The notes below the pieces were generated by a model, which saw nothing but the letters and a program-made list of their open reading frames with translations, was not told the DNA's origin and did no database searches. From UBA8337 sp049889915 (GTDB lineage: Bacteria; Pseudomonadota; Alphaproteobacteria; RS24), in contig JBMHCM010000095.1 of assembly GCA_049889915.1 (NCBI GenBank), forward strand, positions 1 to 10,792: a DNA stretch of 10,792 nt, written 5' to 3'. This document shows, one piece after another, positions 1 through 7,924 of this stretch; position 1 is the first letter of the stretch; each line of letters begins with the position of its first letter. The position numbers and the translations under genes are program-made.

Positions 1-30
1 GCCATGGGTAACCAAAACCAATCCAATCAT
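1..30 (-). CDS. PTS mannose-family EIIA component, N-terminal 10 codons only (partial)
   Basis: Reading leftwards from an ATG at 30 gives MIGLVLVTHG before the window ends. This matches the first beta strand and active-site turn of mannose-family EIIA domains, where the His in 'THG' (here residue 9) accepts phosphate from HPr. A good Shine-Dalgarno, AGGAG, lies about nine bases before the ATG. The gene follows hprK by 62 bp in the same direction. In alphaproteobacteria a stand-alone EIIA(Man) gene (ptsIIA/manX) normally follows chvI-chvG-hprK and precedes ptsH. Such EIIAs usually lack a sugar permease and act as regulatory phospho-acceptors. The identification rests on ten residues plus synteny, so family is likely but exact type cannot be tested here. 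Confidence 0.75.
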   Translation of the reverse strand, partial: MIGLVLVTHG

Positions 31-92
31 CTGCCTGCTCCTATGCTGCTGGCTTGTTTCACTGTGCCGCTGATTTGCAGCTGAGGCAAGCA

Positions 93-578
93 TCACGCAT
101 CCGATACGGCCCCGCTTATGTCATAAATCGCATCTTCGGCAAAGCCAGTCGCCAAAGCAGTGACCGCGTGGACAATGGTCAGGGGTGTGGCGGCGTGATG
201 CGCATGCAAGGCGAGTTGCGGTACGCTGATGTCGGCTTGGGTAAAATACGCCGCTTCCGGCAAGCGCGGCACCTGCTCGGCCGCCACCAGACGCACCACC
301 AAGGTCAAAGCCTTGTGCGTAACATAAGGTAGGCGCAGCAAGCCCAGCCCGCGCAATTCCAATAATCCGGCCAATCGCGCATCGGGGGCCAGCAGCAAAC
401 GGTCATCTTGTGCCGTCAGCTGCACCCGATCATCGGCAATGAGCCGGGCGTTTTGGGTATCAATCAAACGGGCCGCCAGACTGGATTTGCCACTGCCGCT
501 ATCGCCCAATAACAAGACGCCATGGGTGCCCAAGGCAACGGCACTGCCATGCACTGTTTCATGCGATGGTCCACTCAT
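93..578 (-). CDS. hprK: HPr kinase/phosphorylase, short alphaproteobacterial form
   Basis: This 161-residue protein contains only the kinase domain. The roughly 130-residue N-terminal domain of Firmicutes HprK is absent, as is usual in Alphaproteobacteria. The P-loop GDSGSGKS lies at residues 25-32. An 'IADDRV' segment at 47-52 carries the paired Asp of the catalytic region (D49/D50). The HPr-kinase signature 'LLELRGLGLLRLP' spans 72-84. The family phosphorylates HPr on a serine and can reverse the reaction, which tunes phosphate flow through the regulatory PTS to downstream EIIAs. The ATG overlaps the chvG stop as ATGA (575-578), implying translational coupling. The order chvI-chvG-hprK-EIIA matches the conserved alphaproteobacterial operon. 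Length, motifs and synteny agree. Confidence 0.95.
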   Translation of the reverse strand: MSGPSHETVHGSAVALGTHGVLLLGDSGSGKSSLAARLIDTQNARLIADDRVQLTAQDDRLLLAPDARLAGLLELRGLGLLRLPYVTHKALTLVVRLVAAEQVPRLPEAAYFTQADISVPQLALHAHHAATPLTIVHAVTALATGFAEDAIYDISGAVSDA

Positions 579-2269
579 TGGGGCCCTCTTTGCTTGGCAT
601 TGGCAGCGGCCGGCAGGCTGAGGGTGAAATAAGCCCCCACCCCATCGGGCCGGTTGGCCGCCGTTAAATCGCCCCCATAGGCGCGGGCGATTTGCCGTGA
701 AATCGACAGCCCAAGGCCGGAATGACCGGCAGCATTTGTTGCAGACGGGCCGGTTTCAGCCATCGGTTGTTGTGTACGGTCCGTGTAAAACCGCTCGAAG
801 ATTTTTTCTTCCGTATTGGCGGCCAGACCTGGGCCTTCATCAGCGACCACCAGCTCAACCTTGTCGCCTTGCACGGCGCAGCTCAGCGTCACCTTGCTGC
901 CCGCTCCGGAGAAAGACAGCGCATTGGCCAGCAAATTATCGATGATTTGCGCCAGCCGCGGCTTTTGTGCCGACACTAAACAAACCCCTTGCGGGCGAAA
1001 CACCAGCTCAATGGCGGCGGCCGCGTCTTGCATGTCGCGATAAGCGCCGACCAGGTCTCCGGCCAAAGCGGCCACATCAAACAGCTCGCTATCGCCTTGG
1101 CTCAACTCGGCATCGAGCCGCGTGGCATTGGAAATATCGGATATCAGCCGGTTCAGCCGCTGCACATCATGATGGATAATCTGCATCATTTGCGCATGCG
1201 CTTGCGGGTTTTGCTGTTTGTCCAAGGCGTCAATATTTTGCACCGCGCTGTGCAAAGAGGTCAGCGGGTTCTTCAACTCATGCGCCACATCGGCGGCAAA
1301 CCGATCAATCGTATGAATGCGCGCCAATAATCGTTCGGTCATGCCGCGCAGGGCGGCTGACAGCTCGGCAATCTCATCGCCGCGCTTGGCATAATCGGGA
1401 ATACTGTCTAGCCCCGGCAGGGTTGGCGAACTGGCGGCAAAGCCCCGCATGGCGGCTGCCAATTTGCGCACCGGCGCAATCAACATGGTGGCCAATAGTA
1501 GCGAGGTGAGCAGGTTAACGACCAGCGCAATGGCCGATAATTGCAATACCAATTGGCGCTCTTGCGCAACAATGGCGTCAATTTCACCGGGTTGGGTTGA
1601 TAGCATCAGCGCGCCGGTAATGGCCCGATAGCCTTGCACCGGCACTGCGACGGTAAGAATATCGGCACCGTTTTCAGACTGTCTTTGCAGGCTGGCCGCC
1701 GTGCCGCGCAAGGCGCTGACCACTTCTTCCAATTGTCGCCCATTGGCGGCGTTGATCTCGCTGAGCAAGGGCGCCGGCGGACGGATAAGATGGCTCACTG
1801 CGGCGGGCAGTTTGGCCAGCATATCCGGCATGGCTGCATCATCCATAGGCGGTAATTGTCTGGCAATAACTTGCGCGGCGCGCCCCATTTGCGCACTGTC
1901 CAAAACCAGCTTGCCGTCGCGGCCATAAAGCCGCAACCGGGCGGTCGAGCTTTGCCGCGCTTGGCCCATAATGCGGCGCGCATCGCGCAACGCCCATCTT
2001 TGTTGTCCGCCGTCGCGCAGCAGCCGGTCGAGCAAAGATGGCTCAAAAAACTGAAACGGGTCGTCAATTTGCGCGGTTTGGCTCAACGCTCCGGCAATCA
2101 GCTTGGCTTGCGCCTCTAAGCTTTGCCGATAGGCATTGGTCAGCACTTGCCGCGCTTCGTGCAGCAGCAAAAACCCGATAACCAACACCAACAGGCCCAG
2201 CATATTGAGCGCCACAAGGCGGGTCAGCAGGCTGCGGCGCGTGGCAAAAGGACGGGGCAAACGAAGCAT
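575..2269 (-). CDS. chvG: ChvG-type sensor histidine kinase
   Basis: This is the membrane sensor of the ChvG/ChvI pair, which in rhizobia responds to acid and envelope stress and is held in check by periplasmic ExoR. Numbering from the ATG at 2269 (564 aa): first membrane helix about 19-37, periplasmic sensor region about 38-241, second helix about 242-264, HAMP linker to about 317. The dimerisation box is HELKNPL with phospho-accepting H330. The ATPase domain shows the N-box DNLLANA near 444, G1 'DEGPGL' near 477, F-box 'FERFYTD' near 491 and G2 'GLGLS' near 518. The F-box to G2 loop looks somewhat long for the family. A TTG one codon upstream (2272) is an alternative start. The ribosome site is weak (AGAAACAG), and the gene starts 12 bp after chvI, so coupling is likely. 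Identity as ChvG rather than another HAMP kinase rests on the sensor size and on synteny with hprK and pckA. Confidence 0.92.
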   Translation of the reverse strand: MLRLPRPFATRRSLLTRLVALNMLGLLVLVIGFLLLHEARQVLTNAYRQSLEAQAKLIAGALSQTAQIDDPFQFFEPSLLDRLLRDGGQQRWALRDARRIMGQARQSSTARLRLYGRDGKLVLDSAQMGRAAQVIARQLPPMDDAAMPDMLAKLPAAVSHLIRPPAPLLSEINAANGRQLEEVVSALRGTAASLQRQSENGADILTVAVPVQGYRAITGALMLSTQPGEIDAIVAQERQLVLQLSAIALVVNLLTSLLLATMLIAPVRKLAAAMRGFAASSPTLPGLDSIPDYAKRGDEIAELSAALRGMTERLLARIHTIDRFAADVAHELKNPLTSLHSAVQNIDALDKQQNPQAHAQMMQIIHHDVQRLNRLISDISNATRLDAELSQGDSELFDVAALAGDLVGAYRDMQDAAAAIELVFRPQGVCLVSAQKPRLAQIIDNLLANALSFSGAGSKVTLSCAVQGDKVELVVADEGPGLAANTEEKIFERFYTDRTQQPMAETGPSATNAAGHSGLGLSISRQIARAYGGDLTAANRPDGVGAYFTLSLPAAANAKQRGPQ

Positions 2270-2281
2270 CAATCTGTTTCT

Positions 2282-2992
2282 TTAATCCGTGTCTTTGAAT
2301 TTATAGCCGACGCCATATAGTGTTTCGATGGCGTCAAAGCTGTCATCAACGGCACGAAATTTACGCCGCAAGCGCTTAATATGACTGTCTATGGTGCGGT
2401 CATCGACATAAATCTGGTCGTCATAGGCCGCATCCATCAGCGCATCGCGGCTTTTCACCACGCCGGGGCGGCGCGCCAAAGCATCAAGGATCATAAATTC
2501 GGTGACTGTCAGCGGCACGGCGTGGCCACGCCAATGGCAATCATGGCGATCGGCATCCAGCGTCAAAGCGCCGCGTGCGAGCACCTGCCCGCTTGGCGCA
2601 TCGCCATTACTTTCAACCGGCGCTTGCCGCGCCTTGCTGCGGCGCAAGACGGCGCGAATGCGCTCGATCAGCAAGCGTTGGGAAAACGGTTTGGTAATAT
2701 AATCATCCGCCCCCATTTTAAGGCCGAAAACCTCGTCAATCTCATCATCTTTTGAGGTCAGAAAAACCACCGGCATTTGGCTCGATTGGCGCAATTTGCG
2801 CAGCAGCTCAAGCCCGTCCATACGCGGCATTTTTATGTCAAACACGCCAATATCGGCCGGGCTTTGCGCCAAAGCGGTGAGCGCCGTTTCGCCATCGGTA
2901 AAGCTTTTGACGCCGAACCCCTCAGCCTCCAAGGCCAATCGCACTGAAGCGAGAATATTGGCGTCATCATCGACCAAAACGATTTGCGTCAT
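2282..2992 (-). CDS. chvI: ChvI-type response regulator, OmpR/PhoB family
   Basis: This is the partner regulator of ChvG. The receiver domain (first about 120 residues) has the acidic cluster DDD right after the first strand, the phospho-acceptor Asp in 'FDIKMP', the conserved Thr in 'FLTSKDD' and the Lys in 'YITKPF'. It is followed by a winged-helix DNA-binding domain, about 145-236, with the typical 'DDRTIDSHIKRLRRK' recognition helix and 'YGVGYKF' wing. Two in-frame ATGs compete. The one at 2998 touches the Shine-Dalgarno AAAGGGG with no spacer, while the one at 2992 (MTQIVLVDDD) has a normal 6-base spacer and matches ChvI homologues, so I chose 2992 (236 aa). Starting at 2998 would add two residues. 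ChvI-type regulators control envelope, exopolysaccharide and motility genes. Divergent placement next to pckA is conserved in Rhizobiales. Confidence 0.93.
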   Translation of the reverse strand: MTQIVLVDDDANILASVRLALEAEGFGVKSFTDGETALTALAQSPADIGVFDIKMPRMDGLELLRKLRQSSQMPVVFLTSKDDEIDEVFGLKMGADDYITKPFSQRLLIERIRAVLRRSKARQAPVESNGDAPSGQVLARGALTLDADRHDCHWRGHAVPLTVTEFMILDALARRPGVVKSRDALMDAAYDDQIYVDDRTIDSHIKRLRRKFRAVDDSFDAIETLYGVGYKFKDTD

Positions 2993-2998
2993 ACTCAT

Positions 2999-3005
2999 CC
3001 CCTTT
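2999..3005 (-). promoter_or_regulatory. Shine-Dalgarno of chvI that decides its start
   Basis: The sequence AAAGGGG on the minus strand ends immediately before ATG 2998 and six bases before ATG 2992. Only the second spacing is functional by normal rules, which favours the shorter ChvI. Confidence 0.7.
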
Positions 3006-3108
3006 ACCGCAGATTAGGCGTTTGCCAACGCCATGAGAAGCGAAATTGCCGGTTTTTTGCCGTGTAAAAAACATTAACAATAATTGTGGCAGGCATAGGG
3101 CAGAGCGC

Positions 3109-3137
3109 TTGCGTCCGGCCGAGCAGTCGCATATATT
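3109..3137 (+). promoter_or_regulatory. Candidate sigma70 promoter of pckA
   Basis: A -35-like TTGCGT (3109-3114) is separated by exactly 17 bp from a -10-like TATATT (3132-3137). Transcription would start near 3144, leaving a leader of about 70 bases before the pckA ATG. Upstream lie an 11-bp palindrome ACAATAATTGT (3077-3087) and a short T6/A6 inverted repeat (3052-3072). These could bind regulators of pckA or of the divergent chvI, but this is inference from position only. Confidence 0.5.
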
Positions 3138-3214
3138 CCCGCCATTCACGCATGCCGCATCGGAAACGGGGCGGCGTGGCAATAAGTGTTACAATGACCC
3201 GCGGGGACAGTTTT

Positions 3215-4816
3215 ATGAAACAAACCGGTTATCACATGAGCAAGAACGGCGTTGACGGCCAAGGCCTCGGCAAGGCTGCTGCCGTTTATTGGAATTTGCG
3301 CCCGTCGCAAATTTACGAAATGGCGCTGGCTCGCGGCGAAGCCGAAATTGCCGGTTCCGGCCCGCTGCTGGTGAAAACCGGCGCCCATACCGGTCGCTCG
3401 GCGCAGGACAAATTCATCGTCCGCGACGCCACCACAGAAGACAATATCTGGTGGGACAATAATAAGGCAATGACATCAGAGCAGTTTGATGCGTTGCACG
3501 AAGACATGCTGGCTTATGCCGAAGGCAAAGAGCTGCTGGTGCAAGACCTGTTTGGTGGCGCTGACGCGACCCATCGCTTGGCGACCCGCGTGGTTACAGA
3601 GCTGGCTTGGCACTCCCTGTTCATTCAAAACCTGTTGATCGAGCCGCAGCCGCAAGAGCTGGACGGTTTCGACCCGGAATTCGTGATTATGAACTTCCCG
3701 AGCTTTACCGCTGACCCGTCCCGCCATGGCAGCCGCGGCGACACAATGATTGCGGTCAATTTCGACAAGAAAATGGTTCTGATCTGCGGCACTTCTTATG
3801 CCGGTGAAACCAAAAAATCCGTCTTCTCCATGCTGAACTACACATTGCCGGCCAAGCGCGTCATGCCGATGCACTGTTCGGTCAATGTTGGCGAAGCCGG
3901 TGACAGCGCCGTCTTCTTCGGCCTGAGCGGCACTGGTAAAACCACCCTGTCAGCTGACCCGAACCGCGTTCTGGTCGGTGATGATGAGCATGGCTGGTCA
4001 CAAAACGGCGTCTTTAACTTTGAAGGCGGCTGCTACGCGAAAATGATTAATCTGTCGGCCGAAGCCGAGCCGGAAATTTATGCCACTACGCAGCGTTTCG
4101 GCACAGTGCTGGAAAATGTCGTGATGGACCCGGACAGCCGCGAATTGGACTTTGATGACAATTCACTGGCAGAAAACTCACGCGGTGCTTATCCGCTGAG
4201 CTTTATCCCCAATGCCTCTGAAACCGGCACGGCGGGTCATCCGAAAAACATCATCATGCTGACCGCCGATGCGTTTGGTGTGCTGCCGCCGATCTCGCGC
4301 CTGACACCGAGCCAGGCGATGTATCACTTCCTGTCCGGTTATACGGCCAAAGTGGCCGGCACCGAAAAAGGTGTCACCGAACCGGAAGCCACTTTCTCAA
4401 CCTGCTTTGGCGCGCCGTTTATGCCGCGTCACCCGTCAGAATATGGCAATTTGCTGCGCGACCTGATTGCTGAGCATGACGCCAAATGTTGGCTGGTCAA
4501 TACCGGTTGGACCGGCGGCGCCTATGGCGTCGGCAATCGCATGCCGATTAAAGAAACCCGCGCCCTGCTGTCAGCAGCGCTGGATGGCAGCCTGAACAAT
4601 GTTGAGTTCCGTAGCGATGAGAATTTCGGCTTTGAAGTGCCGGTTTCCGTACCGGGTGTTGACGGGTCCATCTTGAACCCGCGCGACACATGGGCCGATA
4701 AGGACGCTTATGACGCGCAAGCCGGTAAGCTGGTCGGCATGTTTGTCGCCAATTTCGCCAAATTCATGGACCATGTTGACGATAATGTCCGCGCTGCCGC
4801 GCTGGCTGCAGAATAA
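3215..4816 (+). CDS. pckA: Phosphoenolpyruvate carboxykinase (ATP)
   Basis: The enzyme converts oxaloacetate plus ATP to phosphoenolpyruvate, CO2 and ADP, the first committed step of gluconeogenesis from organic acids. Starting at ATG 3215 the protein is 533 residues, close to the roughly 536 of rhizobial PckA, and the N-terminus 'MKQTGYHMSKNGVDGQGLG' lines up with rhizobial homologues. In-frame ATGs at 3194 and 3236 are alternatives; longer readings would run through the promoter region. The kinase-1a P-loop GLSGTGKTT is at residues 236-244, the metal-binding kinase-2 motif 'VGDDEHGW' at 254-261, and the substrate-binding 'HTGRS' lies near the N-terminus. These are features of the ATP-dependent, not the GTP-dependent, family. 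A GGGGA element nine bases upstream is a modest ribosome site. The gene is divergent from chvI, monocistronic and closed by a strong terminator. Confidence 0.97.
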   Translation: MKQTGYHMSKNGVDGQGLGKAAAVYWNLRPSQIYEMALARGEAEIAGSGPLLVKTGAHTGRSAQDKFIVRDATTEDNIWWDNNKAMTSEQFDALHEDMLAYAEGKELLVQDLFGGADATHRLATRVVTELAWHSLFIQNLLIEPQPQELDGFDPEFVIMNFPSFTADPSRHGSRGDTMIAVNFDKKMVLICGTSYAGETKKSVFSMLNYTLPAKRVMPMHCSVNVGEAGDSAVFFGLSGTGKTTLSADPNRVLVGDDEHGWSQNGVFNFEGGCYAKMINLSAEAEPEIYATTQRFGTVLENVVMDPDSRELDFDDNSLAENSRGAYPLSFIPNASETGTAGHPKNIIMLTADAFGVLPPISRLTPSQAMYHFLSGYTAKVAGTEKGVTEPEATFSTCFGAPFMPRHPSEYGNLLRDLIAEHDAKCWLVNTGWTGGAYGVGNRMPIKETRALLSAALDGSLNNVEFRSDENFGFEVPVSVPGVDGSILNPRDTWADKDAYDAQAGKLVGMFVANFAKFMDHVDDNVRAAALAAE

Positions 4817-4844
4817 ATTGCACTTAGTCCATTAACTAAACGAT

Positions 4845-4871
4845 AAAGGCGGGGCAAGACCCCGCCTTTTT
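4845..4871 (+). terminator. Rho-independent terminator of pckA, possibly bidirectional
   Basis: The arms AAAGGCGGGG (4845-4854) and CCCCGCCTTT (4860-4869) form a perfect 10-bp stem around the loop CAAGA, followed by a T tract ending at 4871. It begins 28 bp after the pckA stop. Read on the minus strand, the same hairpin is followed by TTTATCGTTTA, so it may also stop transcripts of convergent polA, whose stop codon is at 4919. No other hairpin is evident between the two genes. The 4872-4918 stretch is AT-rich and otherwise empty. Confidence 0.9.
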
Positions 4872-4918
4872 CATGTCTGAATGATATCTGACCAATATTT
4901 CATTAAATAATAATACTA

Positions 4919-7783
4919 TTAATGCGCTTCTTCCCAATTATCGGCGGATTGCGCATCAACAACCAGTGGTACGGATAAAGCAAGACGCGGCGCACAGGCA
5001 TTTTCCATGGTTTGCCGCACGATTGTGATGAGCTTGTCGCAATCGCCCTGCGGCGCCTCGAAAATCAACTCATCATGCACTTGCAGCAGCATTTTTGCCT
5101 GCATAAGACCGGCTTTTTCAAGTGCTGACGGCATACGCACCATGGCGCGGCGGATGATATCGGCCGCCGTACCCTGAATCGGCGCATTAATCGCCGCCCG
5201 CTCGGCAAAGGCGCGCCGGGCCGGGATTTTCGCATTGATTTCCTTAGTGTGCACTTTGCGGCCAAACAGCGTGCTGACATAGCCTTGCGCTTTCGCCTCG
5301 GCCTTTACATGCTCCATATAATCCCTAATGCCGGGGAATTTTTCAAAATAGGCTTTGATGTAATCCGACGCTTCGGCGCGACCAATGCCCAATTGATTGG
5401 CCAGACCAAAGGCTGAAATACCGTAAATAATGCCGAAATTAATCGCCTTGGCGCGCCGCCTGACTTCCGGCGTCATATCGGCCATCGGCACATTAAACAT
5501 TTCAGACGCGGTCATGGCATGAATGTCATCGCCGTTCAAAAACGCTTGTTTCAGCGCCCCAATATCGGCCATATGCGCCAGCACCCGCAGCTCAATCTGG
5601 CTGTAATCGGCACTGACCAATTGATTGCCCTCAGCGGCCACAAAAGCGGTCCGGATGCGCCGCCCGTCCTCCGTACGCACCGGTATATTTTGCAGATTCG
5701 GCTCTGAAGACGACAATCGACCGGTAGTAGTCGCCGCCAATGAATAAGAGGTATGCACGCGGCCTGTCTCAGGATGGATATAATCGGGCAGTGCGTCGGT
5801 ATAAGTTGATTTCAACTTGGCCAGACCGCGCCAGTCGAGCACCAGCTGCGCCAAATCATGGCCTTCTGCCGCCAGCCCTTCCAGCACATCGGCACCGGTG
5901 CCCCAGGCACCGGTCTTGGTTTTCTTGCCGCCCGGCAGGCCCATTTTACCGAACAAAATGTCGCCCAATTGCTTGGGGCTGGCAATGTTGAAGCGCTCGC
6001 CTGCGGCGGCATAAATATCCGCCTCCATCGCCGCCATTTTTTGCGCAAACTCGCCCGACAGGCGCGACAGCACGGCGCGGTCGAGCAGAATACCGCGCGC
6101 CTCCATGGCGCGCAGCACCGGCACCAGTGGCCGCTCGGTGCTTTGATACAGCGCCGTCATATGGTCGGCCAGCAATCGGGGCTTCAAATGATGCCACAGA
6201 CGCAGCGTCACATCAGCGTCTTCAGCCGCATAAGGCACGGCCTTATCAAGCGGTACTTGGTCAAAGGTGATGGCCGATTTGCCGGTCCCCAAAAGCTGTT
6301 TGATCGGAATCGGCGTATGGCCGAGATATTTCTCCGCCAGCTCATCCATGCCATGGCCGTGATTGCCGGCATCTAGCGCGTAAGACATCAACATAGTGTC
6401 GTCAAACGGCGTTACGGTCACCCCATAACGGTCGAGGATTTGCAGGTCGAATTTGGCGTTTTGTAGAATTTTGATAATGCTGGCATCGGCCAGCAGCGGT
6501 GCCAAAAGCGCCAACGCCTCTTTCGTGTCAATCTGTGCCGGCACACCCCCCATATCAGAGGGGCCGAAGTCCAACCCGTCACCAGCCCCATGGGCCAGCG
6601 GCACATAGGCCGCCTCGCCTGCGGCAACAGCCAGCGAAATGCCGACCAGACGACATTGCATGGCATCCAGCCCATCGGTCTCGGTGTCTACGGCCAGCAC
6701 ACCGGTTTCATAGGCGCGCGCCACCCAATCGGCCAAAACATCGGCCTGTGTGATGCAAGGGTAATCATGCGCATTAATGGCCGGCATGGCTGCCGGTAGC
6801 GGTCGATAGGCCCCGTTTTCAGCCGCCACATCCTGCGCAGGCGGCGCTTCAGCGGCCACCAAATCGGCACTGGCGGCATAATCTTCGACCTGCCAGCCAT
6901 AACGCTCGGCCAGCCGCTTGGTCAGCGTGTTGAACTCCATCGCCTTGGCAAAACCGATGAGCTTGTCGCCCTGCGGGGCGCTGAGCGCCATATCGGCAAA
7001 GCCGACTGGCATGGGCGCGTCTTGCCGAAGCGTCACCAAATCGCGGCTGATACGCGCTTGATCGGCAAATTCAATCAGATTTTCGCGGCGCTTATTTTGT
7101 TTGATCTCTTCGGCCCGCGCCAACAGCGTATCGAGGTCGCCATATTCCTCAATCAATTGCGCCGCCGTTTTAATGCCGATGCCGGGCACGCCCGGCACAT
7201 TATCGGCGCTGTCACCGGCCAGCGCTTGCACATCAATCACCCGCTCGGGCCCGACACCGAATTTCTCGCGCACCGCATCGGCGTTGATGAATTTATCCTT
7301 CATCGTATCGACCATATCAACGCCATTGCCGACCAATTGCATCAGGTCTTTATCAGACGAAACAATGGTCACGCGGGCACCGGCCTTGGCCGCCTCCACC
7401 GCATAAGTGGCGATCAGATCATCGGCCTCAAAGCCTGCTAACTCAATGGCCGGAATATCGAAAGCACGCACCGCATCGCGGACCAGCGGAAATTGCGGCA
7501 CCAAATCCTCGGGGGCAGGCGGGCGATGCGCCTTATATTGGTCGTAAATCTCATTGCGAAAACTTTTGCCGCTGGCGTCAAAAATCACCGCCAAATGGGT
7601 CGGTGTGCCCTCGGCCCCCATATCATTGAGCAGCTTGACCAGCATATTGCAAAAGCCCGAGACAGCCCCGACCGGCAGCCCGTCCGATTTGCGCGTCAAA
7701 GGCGGCAGCGCATGATAGGCGCGGAAAATATAGCCTGAGCCGTCTACCAAATAGAGATGATCATTTTTGCCGAGTGCGGTCAT
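4919..7783 (-). CDS. polA: DNA polymerase I (5' nuclease, proofreading and polymerase domains)
   Basis: PolA removes RNA primers and fills gaps in replication and repair. The likely start is ATG 7783 with AAGG eight bases upstream, giving 954 residues beginning MTALGKNDHLYLVDGS; a GTG at 7822 would add 13 unsupported residues. The 5' nuclease (about 1-290) shows 'YLVDGSGYIFRAYHA', 'GFEADDLIATYA', 'SSDKDLMQLV' and the helix-hairpin-helix 'VPGVPGIGIKTA'. The 3'-5' exonuclease is intact: DTETDGL (D366, E368), 'NAKFDLQILD' and 'YAAEDAD'. The polymerase has motif A 'SADYSQIELR' (D726), the O-helix 'KAINFGIIYG' with Phe at the position that selects against dideoxynucleotides, and motif C 'VHDE' (D904, E905). 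The C-terminus 'NWEEAH' is typical. The gene is alone on this strand, convergent with pckA and divergent from the ABC ATPase. The DNA polymerase assignment is secure. Confidence 0.98.
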   Translation of the reverse strand: MTALGKNDHLYLVDGSGYIFRAYHALPPLTRKSDGLPVGAVSGFCNMLVKLLNDMGAEGTPTHLAVIFDASGKSFRNEIYDQYKAHRPPAPEDLVPQFPLVRDAVRAFDIPAIELAGFEADDLIATYAVEAAKAGARVTIVSSDKDLMQLVGNGVDMVDTMKDKFINADAVREKFGVGPERVIDVQALAGDSADNVPGVPGIGIKTAAQLIEEYGDLDTLLARAEEIKQNKRRENLIEFADQARISRDLVTLRQDAPMPVGFADMALSAPQGDKLIGFAKAMEFNTLTKRLAERYGWQVEDYAASADLVAAEAPPAQDVAAENGAYRPLPAAMPAINAHDYPCITQADVLADWVARAYETGVLAVDTETDGLDAMQCRLVGISLAVAAGEAAYVPLAHGAGDGLDFGPSDMGGVPAQIDTKEALALLAPLLADASIIKILQNAKFDLQILDRYGVTVTPFDDTMLMSYALDAGNHGHGMDELAEKYLGHTPIPIKQLLGTGKSAITFDQVPLDKAVPYAAEDADVTLRLWHHLKPRLLADHMTALYQSTERPLVPVLRAMEARGILLDRAVLSRLSGEFAQKMAAMEADIYAAAGERFNIASPKQLGDILFGKMGLPGGKKTKTGAWGTGADVLEGLAAEGHDLAQLVLDWRGLAKLKSTYTDALPDYIHPETGRVHTSYSLAATTTGRLSSSEPNLQNIPVRTEDGRRIRTAFVAAEGNQLVSADYSQIELRVLAHMADIGALKQAFLNGDDIHAMTASEMFNVPMADMTPEVRRRAKAINFGIIYGISAFGLANQLGIGRAEASDYIKAYFEKFPGIRDYMEHVKAEAKAQGYVSTLFGRKVHTKEINAKIPARRAFAERAAINAPIQGTAADIIRRAMVRMPSALEKAGLMQAKMLLQVHDELIFEAPQGDCDKLITIVRQTMENACAPRLALSVPLVVDAQSADNWEEAH

Positions 7784-7822
7784 AAGACGTGCCTTGATTT
7801 GCCTTTTTGTCGAGTCGCCCAC

Positions 7823-7831
7823 ATCTTAGCA
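7823..7831 (-). promoter_or_regulatory. Candidate extended -10 promoter element of polA
   Basis: On the minus strand TGCTAAGAT combines the extended-10 TGn with a TAAGAT hexamer, about 40 bp before the polA ATG. No good -35 sits 17 bp upstream, as can be the case for extended -10 promoters. The 141-bp divergent region 7784-7924 holds no other convincing promoter for the plus-strand ABC gene. Confidence 0.3.
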
Positions 7832-7924
7832 AAGCGGGCGCTGCCGCACAGGCGCCAAATTGTCTTTTGCCGATTTATTCCCCAACGCAAAAATGCTAAG
7901 GCTGGGGCCGGAAGGAAACCTGAT

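Noticed and set aside
3086..3214. N-terminal 43-residue extension of the pckA frame
   Set aside because: It runs through the proposed promoter and has no similarity to PckA N-termini; the start at 3215 gives the family's normal length.
3041..3356. 14-bp direct repeat CGAAATTGCCGGTT at 3041-3054 and 3343-3356
   Set aside because: One copy is inside pckA coding sequence; a single 14-base match in a window this size is close to chance and has no structural context.
5812..6753. Several open frames of 60-170 codons opposite or out of frame within polA
   Set aside because: They lie wholly inside a gene with intact motifs end to end, have no ribosome sites or recognisable domains, and are typical of GC-rich shadow frames.
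7757..7924. N-terminal 56-residue extension of the ABC ATPase frame
   Set aside because: It overlaps the start of polA and lacks a ribosome site; ATG 7925 has a good one and begins at the normal NBD boundary.
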